The position numbers and the translations under genes are program-made. Positions 41,415-48,944 of a DNA stretch of 64,000 nucleotides are shown here, piece by piece. Location: NCBI GenBank assembly GCA_037443705.1, contig JBBINV010000004.1, forward strand, positions 35,636 to 99,635. The letters are read 5' to 3'. This DNA is from 2-02-FULL-66-14 sp037443705 (GTDB lineage: Bacteria > Pseudomonadota > Gammaproteobacteria > Burkholderiales > SG8-39). The notes below the pieces were generated by a model. That model did not search any database. It was not told the DNA's origin and saw nothing but the letters and a program-made list of their open reading frames with translations. Numbering within the stretch: the first letter of the stretch is position 1; each line of letters starts with the position of its first letter.

Positions 41415-41840
41415 ATGATGTCCAGAATCGTCATTGCGCTTGCCATCGTCGTAGCCGCTGCGCCGGCGCGTGCCGACCTGCCCGTCGTGGAGCTCACGGC
41501 AGGGATGCACCTCATCCGGGCCGAGGTCGCCGACACCTTCGGCGCGCGCATGCAGGGGCTGATGCACCGCACGGCCCTCGCGCAGAACGCCGGGATGCTG
41601 TTCGTGTTCGAGCGCGCGGAGGTGCAGTGCATGTGGATGAAGAACACGCTCATTCCGCTCTCGGTCGCGTTCATCGACGACGCGGGCGCGATCGTCGACA
41701 TCGCCGACATGGCGCCGCAGACCGAGGACTCGCATTGCGCGAGCCGTCCGGTGCGCTATGCGCTCGAGATGAACCGCGGCTGGTTCGCCGCGCGCGGCAT
41801 CAAGCCGGGGTTCCGCCTCAAAGGGATTCCCCGGCCCTAG
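41415..41840 (+). CDS. DUF192 domain-containing exported protein
   Basis: A 141-residue protein with a signal peptide (MMSRIVIALAIVVAAAPARA; ATG 41415 or 41418). The DUF192 core follows: VADTFGARMQGLMHRTALAQ, GMLFVFERAEVQCMWMKNTL, PLSVAFIDDAGAIVDIADM. The family has a small beta-barrel fold and no established biochemical role. In betaproteobacteria it is often near icd and clpSA, as here. The 3' end is six bases from the convergent PuuD-like gene. Confidence 0.9.
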   Translation: MMSRIVIALAIVVAAAPARADLPVVELTAGMHLIRAEVADTFGARMQGLMHRTALAQNAGMLFVFERAEVQCMWMKNTLIPLSVAFIDDAGAIVDIADMAPQTEDSHCASRPVRYALEMNRGWFAARGIKPGFRLKGIPRP

Positions 41841-41846
41841 TTTTCG

Positions 41847-42440
41847 CTACAGACCCGCGTTCTGCTGCGCCACCATGCAGTAGAGCATGGGGATCGAGAA
41901 CATCGTGTTGAAGCGCGAGGTCAGCATTGCCAGGCGCGCGGCCGCGGCTTTTTCCGCCGCCTCGACCTGCACGATCCCGAGCGCCTTCTTCTGGTTCGGC
42001 CAGATGATGAACCAGACGTTGAACCACATCACGATCCCGAGCCACATGCCGACGCCGATGGCGTGGAAGGGCTTCTGCAGCGACAGCGCCGCGCCGATGT
42101 AGCCGTTCATCCACGCGAGCAAGAGCCCCGTCACGATCGTCGACATCGCCGCCCAGCGGAACCAGAAGAGCGCCTCCGGCGCGATGACTTTGCCGATGGC
42201 CGGCTTCTGCTCGTCGGGGATCTTGGGCATCGACGGGATCTGGACGAAGTTGAAGTACCACAGCAGCCCGATCCACATCACGCCCGAGAGCACGTGAAGC
42301 CAGCGCATGAAGAACCGCGACCAGTTCATGTCGACGCTGATCATCTGCCCGGTCCCGGCTCCGGCGACCAGGATGATGACGATGAGGAGAACTACCCCGG
42401 CGATGACGGTGCGGCCGAGGGACTGGAAGATCGCGCCCAT
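41847..42440 (-). CDS. PuuD-like (urate hydroxylase membrane domain) protein without cytochrome c domain
   Basis: A 197-residue membrane protein with about five helices. The core MRWLHVLSGVMWIGLLWYFNF, then FWFRWAAMSTIVTGLLL, and GMWLGIVMWFNVWFIIWPNQK is very close to the membrane part of urate hydroxylase PuuD, where conserved His and Trp suggest a heme or electron-transfer site. The C-terminal cytochrome c domain of full PuuD is absent, so urate oxidation is not a safe call. A perfect FNR/ANR-type box lies 22 bases upstream of the ATG. Confidence 0.8.
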   Translation of the reverse strand: MGAIFQSLGRTVIAGVVLLIVIILVAGAGTGQMISVDMNWSRFFMRWLHVLSGVMWIGLLWYFNFVQIPSMPKIPDEQKPAIGKVIAPEALFWFRWAAMSTIVTGLLLAWMNGYIGAALSLQKPFHAIGVGMWLGIVMWFNVWFIIWPNQKKALGIVQVEAAEKAAAARLAMLTSRFNTMFSIPMLYCMVAQQNAGL

Positions 42441-42461
42441 GGGAACGCTCCCTGTTATTCG

Positions 42462-42475
42462 TTGATCGATATCAA
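42462..42475. promoter_or_regulatory. FNR/ANR-type binding site
   Basis: TTGAT-CGAT-ATCAA exactly matches the FNR/CRP-family anaerobic consensus TTGAT-N4-ATCAA. It is 22 bases upstream of the PuuD-like start. At that distance activation from -41.5 would place the transcript start inside the gene, so repression under low oxygen, or a downstream true start, fits better. Confidence 0.65.
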
Positions 42476-42492
42476 AAAGTCTAGCACAGCCG

Positions 42493-42930
42493 TCAGTGGG
42501 GCGCGCCGACGATCCCGGTGGCCGCCGCCGCGAGAATCAGGATCTCCACGGCAACGACAAGGGCAAGCGCGCGCTCGCCGCGGCGCAGAAACGCGGGCAG
42601 CGCGCGCGCGTAGCACACGATCGTCACCAGGCCCAGAAGAACGATGCCGACGTAGTTCAGGTAGTCGCCATGGCGGGCGAGGGCGAGCCATCCCCAGCCC
42701 GCCGGGGCCGCGGCGGCGGCGCGGTACTGGTCGACCGGGAGCGACCACAGCTGCGCCAGGCGCTCGAACGGCACATGCGGCCCGACCAGCTCCGCCGCAT
42801 AGACGATGAAGGTCACGATCAGCGCGGCCAGCGCGATCCGGGTGCCCCAGTCGAGCCACCGCGCATACGCCAGCTGCTCGGCCGGCACCGCGTGGTCGCG
42901 CGCCGCGCGGCGCTCCTTGCTTACGTCCAT
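42493..42930 (-). CDS. Hypothetical membrane protein next to a TauE/SafE exporter
   Basis: A 145-residue protein not recognised. It has a charged N-terminus (about 30 residues) and three or four hydrophobic segments (near 30-50, 90-110, 120-142) separated by a loop with HVPFERLAQLWSLPVDQYR. Its ATG lies ten bases inside the end of the TauE/SafE gene upstream, so both are translated from one message. Small membrane proteins commonly accompany TauE/SafE transporters in sulfur-oxidising bacteria; a subunit role is inference. Confidence 0.65.
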   Translation of the reverse strand: MDVSKERRAARDHAVPAEQLAYARWLDWGTRIALAALIVTFIVYAAELVGPHVPFERLAQLWSLPVDQYRAAAAAPAGWGWLALARHGDYLNYVGIVLLGLVTIVCYARALPAFLRRGERALALVVAVEILILAAAATGIVGAPH

Positions 42931-43898
42931 ATCTCCAGTCCCTTGAGAAGGGCGCGCGCGCCGGCGAGCGCCAGCAGCCCGATCACGACCCTGCGCACCG
43001 TCGAGGCGTGCACGACGCGCAGCAGCCGGGCGCCGATTTTCGCTCCCAGCATCACGCCGACGATCGAGGGCGCGACCAGGACCGGCAGAACCGCGCCGCG
43101 GTTGATGTACACCCACGCCGCGGTGGTATCGACGACTGACAGCAGAAAACCGGAGGTTCCCACGGAAAGCTTGAGCGGCGCGCCCATGAGAAGGTTCAGC
43201 ACCGGCACGTTCGCCCAGCCCGCGCCCAGCCCGAACAGGCCCGCGAGCACGCCGATGCCGGCGAACGCCACCAGGCCGGCCGGCGTGCGATGCACACGCC
43301 AATCGATGTCGCGGCCGCTCGCGGGGTCGTGGAACACCCCGTTCAAACGGAGCGCCGCGCTCAAGGCGTCCGGCGCACGCACTTCGGGAGTCTCGGATTT
43401 CTTGGCGCTCCACATGAGCGCCACGATGGCGAGGATCGTAACGCCGAGCGCCGTTTGCACGACGTTGGTCGGCAGCGCGAGCCCGATCATCGCGCCGGCG
43501 ATCGAGGTCACCGATCCGACCAGCGCGAGCGGCATGGCGAGGCGCATGCTGGCGAGCCCGTTGCGCAGCAGCCCGGGCGCAGCGGACAGCGCGCCCGAGA
43601 GCGCGAGCAGCAGGCCTGCGGCGCGCACGAAGTCCAGGTGGAACGGAAAGAACCCGCCGACGATGGGCACGAACAGCACGCCTCCGCCCACCCCCGCGAG
43701 CACGCCGACCACGCCGATCGCGAACGATACGGCGAAGAGCGCGGCGGGCCAGATCCACCACGGCGCTGCGGCGGCGTCGGCCGCGGCCGCGGGCGCGGTC
43801 CAGGCAAGCGCGAGAAGAAGCAGGGCGATGCGAGTCAAGTCGCAGATATTCTCGCATGAGGGTCTTTCGCGGCCGCGCGGGATTCCGAATCGAGGCAT
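42921..43898 (-). CDS. TauE/SafE family anion exporter
   Basis: A polytopic protein of about 325 residues with two TauE/SafE halves: VGVLAGVGGGVLFVPIVGGF in the first and IGVLAGLFGLGAGWANVPVL in the second, each with the glycine-rich reentrant motif. Members export sulfite, sulfoacetate or related anions, which fits the sulfide oxidation genes elsewhere in the window. The start is uncertain: ATG 43898 gives an unusual polar N-terminus, whereas TTG 43838 would place a signal-like helix (TRIALLLLALAWTAPAAAA) at the very start. Confidence 0.85.
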   Translation of the reverse strand: MPRFGIPRGRERPSCENICDLTRIALLLLALAWTAPAAAADAAAAPWWIWPAALFAVSFAIGVVGVLAGVGGGVLFVPIVGGFFPFHLDFVRAAGLLLALSGALSAAPGLLRNGLASMRLAMPLALVGSVTSIAGAMIGLALPTNVVQTALGVTILAIVALMWSAKKSETPEVRAPDALSAALRLNGVFHDPASGRDIDWRVHRTPAGLVAFAGIGVLAGLFGLGAGWANVPVLNLLMGAPLKLSVGTSGFLLSVVDTTAAWVYINRGAVLPVLVAPSIVGVMLGAKIGARLLRVVHASTVRRVVIGLLALAGARALLKGLEIWT

Positions 43899-43922
43899 AA
43901 CTTTTCACGATATCCTTGCCGC

Positions 43923-44699
43923 GTGCCGAAGCTCGCCGCGAACCTGTCGATGCTGTTTCCGCAGCTCGGATTCCTCGACCGTTTCACCGCCGCGGCGCTC
44001 GCGGGGTTCCGATTCGTCGAGTACCAGTTCCCGTACGCTTTCGCGAAGGAAGAGGTCGCGGAAACGGCGCGCGAGGCCGGGGTGCGGGTCGTTCTGCACA
44101 ATCTTCCGGCGGGCGACGCGGCCAAGGGCGACCGCGGCATCGCGTGCCTGCCCGGGCGCGTGAGCGAGTTTCGCGAGGGCGTGGAGCGCGCGATCGAGTA
44201 CGCGAAGGCTGCGCGGTGCGAGCGATTGAATTGTCTTGCCGGAGTGGTGGAGCCATGGGCGGATCAGGCAAGGCACTTCGACACCCTGGTTGAGAACGTC
44301 CGCTTCGCGGCGCAACGGCTCGCTGCCGCCGGGCTTGACCTCATGATCGAGCCGATCAACACGCGCACCGTGCCCGGATTCTTCCTCACGAATACGCGCC
44401 AGGCGCTCGAGGTGCTCGATGCCGCGGGCGCGCCGAACGCCTACCTCCAGTACGACATCTTCCACATGCAGATCATGGAGGGGGACCTCGCGCGCACCAT
44501 CGAGCGCCTGCTGCCGAGGATCGGGCACATGCAGCTTGCCGATGTGCCGGGGCGGCACGAGCCGGGCACCGGCGAGATCAACTTCCCGTGGCTGCTCGCG
44601 CACGTCGACCGCATCGGCTATCGCGGCTGGATCGGGTGCGAATACAATCCTCTCGGCGATACCGTGGAAGGTCTCGAGTGGGCGACGCCTTACCTGTAA
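43923..44699 (+). CDS. hyi: Hydroxypyruvate isomerase
   Basis: A 258-residue TIM-barrel isomerase interconverting hydroxypyruvate and tartronate semialdehyde. Family marks: PKLAANLSMLFPQLGFLDRF at the start, MIEPINTRTVPGFFL (metal Glu), YLQYDIFHMQIMEGDL and QLADVPGRHEPGTGEINFP. The start is GTG 43923. It precedes the glycolate oxidase genes, giving a glyoxylate/glycolate handling cluster. The 3' end overlaps glcD by 22 bases. Confidence 0.92.
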   Translation: MPKLAANLSMLFPQLGFLDRFTAAALAGFRFVEYQFPYAFAKEEVAETAREAGVRVVLHNLPAGDAAKGDRGIACLPGRVSEFREGVERAIEYAKAARCERLNCLAGVVEPWADQARHFDTLVENVRFAAQRLAAAGLDLMIEPINTRTVPGFFLTNTRQALEVLDAAGAPNAYLQYDIFHMQIMEGDLARTIERLLPRIGHMQLADVPGRHEPGTGEINFPWLLAHVDRIGYRGWIGCEYNPLGDTVEGLEWATPYL

Positions 44700-46162
44700 T
44701 CGATCGCGCAAGGCAGGAAAAGGTCGCGCGCGCGCTGCGCGAAATCCTGCCGGAGCGGGCCGTGCTCTGGCGCGAGGAAGACACGCGGCCCTACGAATGC
44801 GACGGCCTCACGGCCTATCGCCACATGCCGATGGTGGTGGTGCTGCCGGAGACGGAAGGCGAGGTGCAGAGAATTCTCAAGACCTGCCACGCCATGGACG
44901 TGCCGGTGGTGCCGCGCGGCGCGGGAACCGGGCTCTCGGGCGGCGCGCTGCCGCTCGGCGACGGGGTGCTCCTTTCGATGGCGAAGTTCATGCGCGTCCT
45001 GCGCGTGGACCCGGTGGCGAGAATCGCGGTGGTGCAGCCCGGGGTCAGGAATGCGGCGATCTCGGACATCGTCTCGCCGTTCGGCCTGTACTACGCGCCG
45101 GACCCTTCGAGCCAGATCGCCTGCTCGATCGGCGGCAACGTCGCCGAGAATTCGGGCGGCGTGCACTGCCTCAAGTACGGCCTCACGGTGCACAACGTGC
45201 TCAGGGTGCGCGGCTTCACCATGGAGGGCGAGCCGGTCGTCTTCGGCTCCGAGGCGCCGGACGCGCCCGGCTACGATCTCCTCGCGCTCGCGATCGGCTC
45301 CGAAGGGCTGCTCGCGGTGACGACCGAAGTCACGGTGAAGCTGCTTGCCAAGCCCGAGGCGGCGCGCGTCGTGATGGCCTCGTTCGATGATGTGGAGAAG
45401 GCGGGCAACGCGGTCGCCGCGGTGATCGCGGCCGGGATTCTGCCCGCGGGGCTCGAGATGATGGACAAGCCCGCGACCCGTGCGGTCGAGGAGTTCGTGC
45501 ACGCGGGCTACGATCTGGAGGCGGCGGCGATCCTGCTGTGCGAGTCCGACGGCACGCCCGAGGAGGTCGAGGAGGAGATCGCGCGCGTGAAGGAGGTCCT
45601 CGCGGCGGCCGGCGCGACGCGCCTCGCGGTCTCGCGCGACGAGGCGGAGCGCCTGCGCTTCTGGTCGGGGCGCAAGGCGGCCTTTCCCGCGATGGGCCGC
45701 ATCTCGCCCGACTATTACTGCATGGACGGCACGATCCCGAGGAAGCGCCTGGGCGAAGTGCTCGGCTTCATCGCCGCGATGGAGAAGAAGTACGGCCTCC
45801 GGTGCCCGAACGTGTTCCACGCGGGCGACGGCAACCTCCACCCGCTCATCCTGTTCGATGCCAACAACGCCGACGAACTGCGGCGCACCGAGCAGTTCGC
45901 CGCCGAAGTGCTCGAGAAGTGCGTGGAGGTCGGCGGCACGATCACCGGCGAGCACGGCGTGGGCGTGGAGAAGATCGACCAGATGTGCGTCCAGTTCACG
46001 CGCGACGAACTCGAAACCTTCCACGCGGTGAAGCGCGCCTTCGATCCGAAGGGCCTGCTCAATCCCGGCAAGGCGGTGCCCACGCTGCACCGCTGCGCGG
46101 AGTACGGCCGCATGCGCGTGCGCGGCGGCAAGCTCGCGTTTGCGGAGCTGCCGCGGTTTTGA
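44678..46162 (+). CDS. glcD: Glycolate oxidase subunit GlcD (FAD-linked)
   Basis: A 494-residue FAD-binding oxidoreductase. The PCMH-type FAD domain shows VPVVPRGAGTGLSGGALPLG and IACSIGGNVAENSGGVHCLKYG; the FAD-oxidase C domain ends with HAGDGNLHPLI and GEHGVGVEKIDQM. GlcD oxidises glycolate (or D-lactate) to glyoxylate with GlcE and GlcF. GTG 44678 is chosen since the protein then starts about where GlcD of other species does; it overlaps hyi by 22 bases. The stop overlaps the TTG of glcE. Confidence 0.95.
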   Translation: MGDALPVIDRARQEKVARALREILPERAVLWREEDTRPYECDGLTAYRHMPMVVVLPETEGEVQRILKTCHAMDVPVVPRGAGTGLSGGALPLGDGVLLSMAKFMRVLRVDPVARIAVVQPGVRNAAISDIVSPFGLYYAPDPSSQIACSIGGNVAENSGGVHCLKYGLTVHNVLRVRGFTMEGEPVVFGSEAPDAPGYDLLALAIGSEGLLAVTTEVTVKLLAKPEAARVVMASFDDVEKAGNAVAAVIAAGILPAGLEMMDKPATRAVEEFVHAGYDLEAAAILLCESDGTPEEVEEEIARVKEVLAAAGATRLAVSRDEAERLRFWSGRKAAFPAMGRISPDYYCMDGTIPRKRLGEVLGFIAAMEKKYGLRCPNVFHAGDGNLHPLILFDANNADELRRTEQFAAEVLEKCVEVGGTITGEHGVGVEKIDQMCVQFTRDELETFHAVKRAFDPKGLLNPGKAVPTLHRCAEYGRMRVRGGKLAFAELPRF

Positions 46163-47208
46163 CGCTGCAAGCCCTACAGGAGCGCATCCGCGCGGCCGCC
46201 GCCGAAAAGCAGGCGTTGCGGCTTCGCGGCGGCGGCAGCAAGGACTTCTACGGCAACGCGCCCGCGGGGGAAGTCCTCGACACCCGAGGTTACTCGGGAA
46301 TCGTGGAGTACGAGCCGGGCGAGCTCGTCGTGACCGCCAGGTGCGGAACGCCGCTGGCGGAACTGGAAGAGGTTCTGGGAAGGAAGAATCAGATCCTGGC
46401 GTTCGAGCCTCCCCATTTTGGCGACGGCGCGACGCTCGGCGGCTGCGTCGCGGCGGGGCTCTCGGGGCCGCGGCGCGCGAGCGCGGGCGCGGTGCGCGAC
46501 TTCGTCCTCGGCGCAAGGATGATCGACGGCCGCGGGCGCCTGCTCGCGTTCGGCGGGCGCGTGATGAAGAACGTCGCCGGCTACGACGTCTCGCGCCTGC
46601 TCGTGGGATCGCTCGGCACGCTCGGCCTGATCGCGGAGGTCTCGCTCAAGGTCGCGCCGCGCCCGCAGGCCGAGACGACGCTGCGCCTCGAGATGTCGGA
46701 GGAGCGCGCGCTCGAAGCGGTGAACCGCTGGGCCGGGCAGCCGCTGCCCGTGTCGGCGACCGCGTGGCACGGCGGGGCGCTTCACGTGAGGCTTTCCGGC
46801 GCGAAGGCCGCGGTGCGCTCGGCCCGGGCGAAGGTGGGGGGAGAGAAGTTCGAGATCGAAGGATTCTGGGAATCGGTTCGGGAGCAGACTCTGACCTTCT
46901 TTCAGGGCGAGATTCCCCTTTGGCGCCTCTCGGTGCCGAGCGGCGCGGCGCGGCTCGCGGCCCCGGGCGCGCAGCTGATCGAGTGGAGCGGCGCGCTTCG
47001 CTGGCTGAAGACCGAAGCCGATGCGGCGACCGTGCGCGCCGCGGCGGCAGGCGCGGGCGGCCACGCTACGCTGTTTCGCGCGCGCGACAAGCCCGAGGGC
47101 GCGTTCGCGCCGCTCGAACCGGTGCTCGCGCGGCTGCACCGCGAGCTGAAGAGCGCGTTCGATCCGGCCGGGATCCTGAATCCCGGGCGGCTCTACCGGG
47201 ATCTTTAG
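46159..47208 (+). CDS. glcE: Glycolate oxidase subunit GlcE (FAD-binding)
   Basis: A 349-residue paralogue of the GlcD FAD domain, with LRLRGGGSKDFYGN, EPPHFGDGATLGGCVAAGLSG (FAD contacts), GAVRDFVLGARMIDGRG and VMKNVAGYDVSRLLVGSLG. It ends in the family's FDPAGILNPGRLY. It is the second flavoprotein subunit of glycolate oxidase. The start is TTG 46159, overlapping the glcD stop (TTGA). The last four bases overlap the convergent gene at 47205, which splits glcE from glcF. Confidence 0.92.
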   Translation: MTLQALQERIRAAAAEKQALRLRGGGSKDFYGNAPAGEVLDTRGYSGIVEYEPGELVVTARCGTPLAELEEVLGRKNQILAFEPPHFGDGATLGGCVAAGLSGPRRASAGAVRDFVLGARMIDGRGRLLAFGGRVMKNVAGYDVSRLLVGSLGTLGLIAEVSLKVAPRPQAETTLRLEMSEERALEAVNRWAGQPLPVSATAWHGGALHVRLSGAKAAVRSARAKVGGEKFEIEGFWESVREQTLTFFQGEIPLWRLSVPSGAARLAAPGAQLIEWSGALRWLKTEADAATVRAAAAGAGGHATLFRARDKPEGAFAPLEPVLARLHRELKSAFDPAGILNPGRLYRDL

Positions 47209-47672
47209 ACCTTGCCGAGCTTCTTTTCTTCCGCTTTCATGCTCGAACGCACGAAACCGGCGTACTCGGACTCGGGATATTTCTCGAGGAGCGTGCCGTA
47301 CAGCAGGAGCGCGGCCTGCGGGCGCCCCGCGGCGGCGGCCCTGGCGGCGATTTCCACGAGGCGCTTCTGCGCGCTCATCGCGTCGCCCGCGAGCGCGGCG
47401 GCGGCGTGCAACGTCCACGCGGCCTCGAGGAATGCGCCCTTCGCGAGAAGCGACCGGCCGAGCGCCTCCCAGTCCGGCGGGGCAGCGGGAGCGCGGGCAG
47501 CGGGAGCGGGCGCAGGTACGGCCTTTCTGTTCTTGTTGACCTCCGCAATGAGCGAGGCCGCCCGCTCGGCTTGCGCGTCCTTGCGCGCGCCGAACTTGCG
47601 CAGCGCGTGCCACGCCCAGACCACGCCGCCGGCGAGAAGGAGCAGCGCGAGAAGCGCGAGCGTCGTCCCCAT
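47205..47672 (-). CDS. Hypothetical membrane-anchored protein inserted between glcE and glcF
   Basis: A 155-residue protein not recognised. One N-terminal helix (TLALLALLLLAGGVVWAWHAL), a basic Ala/Pro-rich linker (residues 45-65), then an alpha-helical part resembling one or two TPR-like hairpins (AAGRPQAALLLYGTLLEKYP, then SEYAGFVRSSMK). A tetratricopeptide-like periplasmic or cytoplasmic domain tethered to the membrane is plausible. It lies antiparallel inside the otherwise collinear glcDEF set, overlapping glcE by four bases. Confidence 0.6.
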   Translation of the reverse strand: MGTTLALLALLLLAGGVVWAWHALRKFGARKDAQAERAASLIAEVNKNRKAVPAPAPAARAPAAPPDWEALGRSLLAKGAFLEAAWTLHAAAALAGDAMSAQKRLVEIAARAAAAGRPQAALLLYGTLLEKYPESEYAGFVRSSMKAEEKKLGKV

Positions 47673-47698
47673 GGGCCGAGTATAGCGAGGGCGCGCGC

Positions 47699-48934
47699 GT
47701 GCAGACCCACCTGGCGGAGTTCATCCGCGACACGCCGCAGGGGCGCGAGGCCGAGGAGATCCTTCGCAAGTGCGTGCATTGCGGCTTCTGCACCGCCACC
47801 TGCCCGACCTACCAGGTGCTCGGCGACGAGCTCGACTCGCCGCGCGGGCGCATCTACCTGATCAAGCAGGCGCTCGAGGGCGCGCAGGTCACGGAGCGCT
47901 CGCGGCTGCACCTCGATCGCTGCCTCACCTGCCGCGCCTGCGAGACCACCTGCCCCTCGGGCGTGAAATACGGCCGGCTCGTCGACATCGGCCGCGCGCT
48001 GCTCGAGCCGCGCTTCGAGAGGCCGGCCGGCGAGCGGCTGCTGCGGGCGCTGCTCGCGTTCGCGCTTCCGCGAACGGGGCTTTTCAGGTTTTTCCTGAGG
48101 ATGGGGCAGCTTTCCCGCCCGTTTCTTCCCGACTCCTTGCGCAAGAAGGTTCCGCCGAAAACCGGCGCGTCCGGCGTGTGGCCCGCGGCGCGGCACGCGC
48201 GAAAGGTGCTCGCGCTTGCAGGGTGCGTGCAGCCGGCGCTCGCGCCGGCGATCAATGCCGCCGCGGCGCGCGTGCTCGACCGGCTCGGCATCTCGATGGT
48301 CGAGGCGCCGGGCGCGGGCTGCTGCGGCGCGCTGCGCTTTCACCTCAACGACCAGGATGCGGGCCGGCGCGACATGCGCGCGCTGATTGACGCCTGGTGG
48401 CCGTACGTCGAGCGCGGCGAGGCCGAGGCCATTGTCATGACCGCGAGCGGCTGCGGCGTGACCGTGGAGGACTACGGGCACCTGCTCGAAGACGACCCGG
48501 ACTACCGCCACAGGGCGGCGCGCATCGCGCTCTTGACGAAGGACGTGTCCGAAGTCGTTGCCGCCGAAGAAGCCGCCCTGAAGAAGATGACCTTCAGGAA
48601 ACCAGGGCAACCCCGTGTCGCGTTCCAGTCGCCGTGCTCGCTGCAGCACGGACAGGGCATCACCGGGATCGTCGAGGGGCTGCTCGAAAAGGCGGGCTAC
48701 AAGCTCGTTCCGGTCGCCGACTCCCACCTCTGCTGCGGCTCGGCGGGGACCTACTCGATTCTTCAGCCGGAGATCTCCGCGCAGCTGCGGACCCGAAAGG
48801 TCGATTCGCTGCTGAAGAACGAACCCCAGGTCGTCGCGACGGCCAACATCGGCTGCCTCGCCCATCTCCAGGGGACGAGCGCGATCCCGGTGCGGCACTG
48901 GATCGAGCTGCTCGACGAGGCGCTCGCGGAATAG
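47699..48934 (+). CDS. glcF: Glycolate oxidase iron-sulfur subunit GlcF
   Basis: A 411-residue subunit with two 4Fe-4S ferredoxin motifs (CVHCGFCTATCPTYQV near residue 25; CLTCRACETTCPSGV near 76) and two CCG cysteine-rich domains (AGCCGALRFH near 204; SHLCCGSAGTYS near 342). It passes electrons from GlcDE to the quinone pool. The start is GTG 47699. It is separated from glcE by the antiparallel gene but on the same strand, so a promoter of its own is likely. An oxidoreductase gene follows ten bases later. Confidence 0.94.
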   Translation: MQTHLAEFIRDTPQGREAEEILRKCVHCGFCTATCPTYQVLGDELDSPRGRIYLIKQALEGAQVTERSRLHLDRCLTCRACETTCPSGVKYGRLVDIGRALLEPRFERPAGERLLRALLAFALPRTGLFRFFLRMGQLSRPFLPDSLRKKVPPKTGASGVWPAARHARKVLALAGCVQPALAPAINAAAARVLDRLGISMVEAPGAGCCGALRFHLNDQDAGRRDMRALIDAWWPYVERGEAEAIVMTASGCGVTVEDYGHLLEDDPDYRHRAARIALLTKDVSEVVAAEEAALKKMTFRKPGQPRVAFQSPCSLQHGQGITGIVEGLLEKAGYKLVPVADSHLCCGSAGTYSILQPEISAQLRTRKVDSLLKNEPQVVATANIGCLAHLQGTSAIPVRHWIELLDEALAE

Positions 48935-48944
48935 AATTCCCCGC

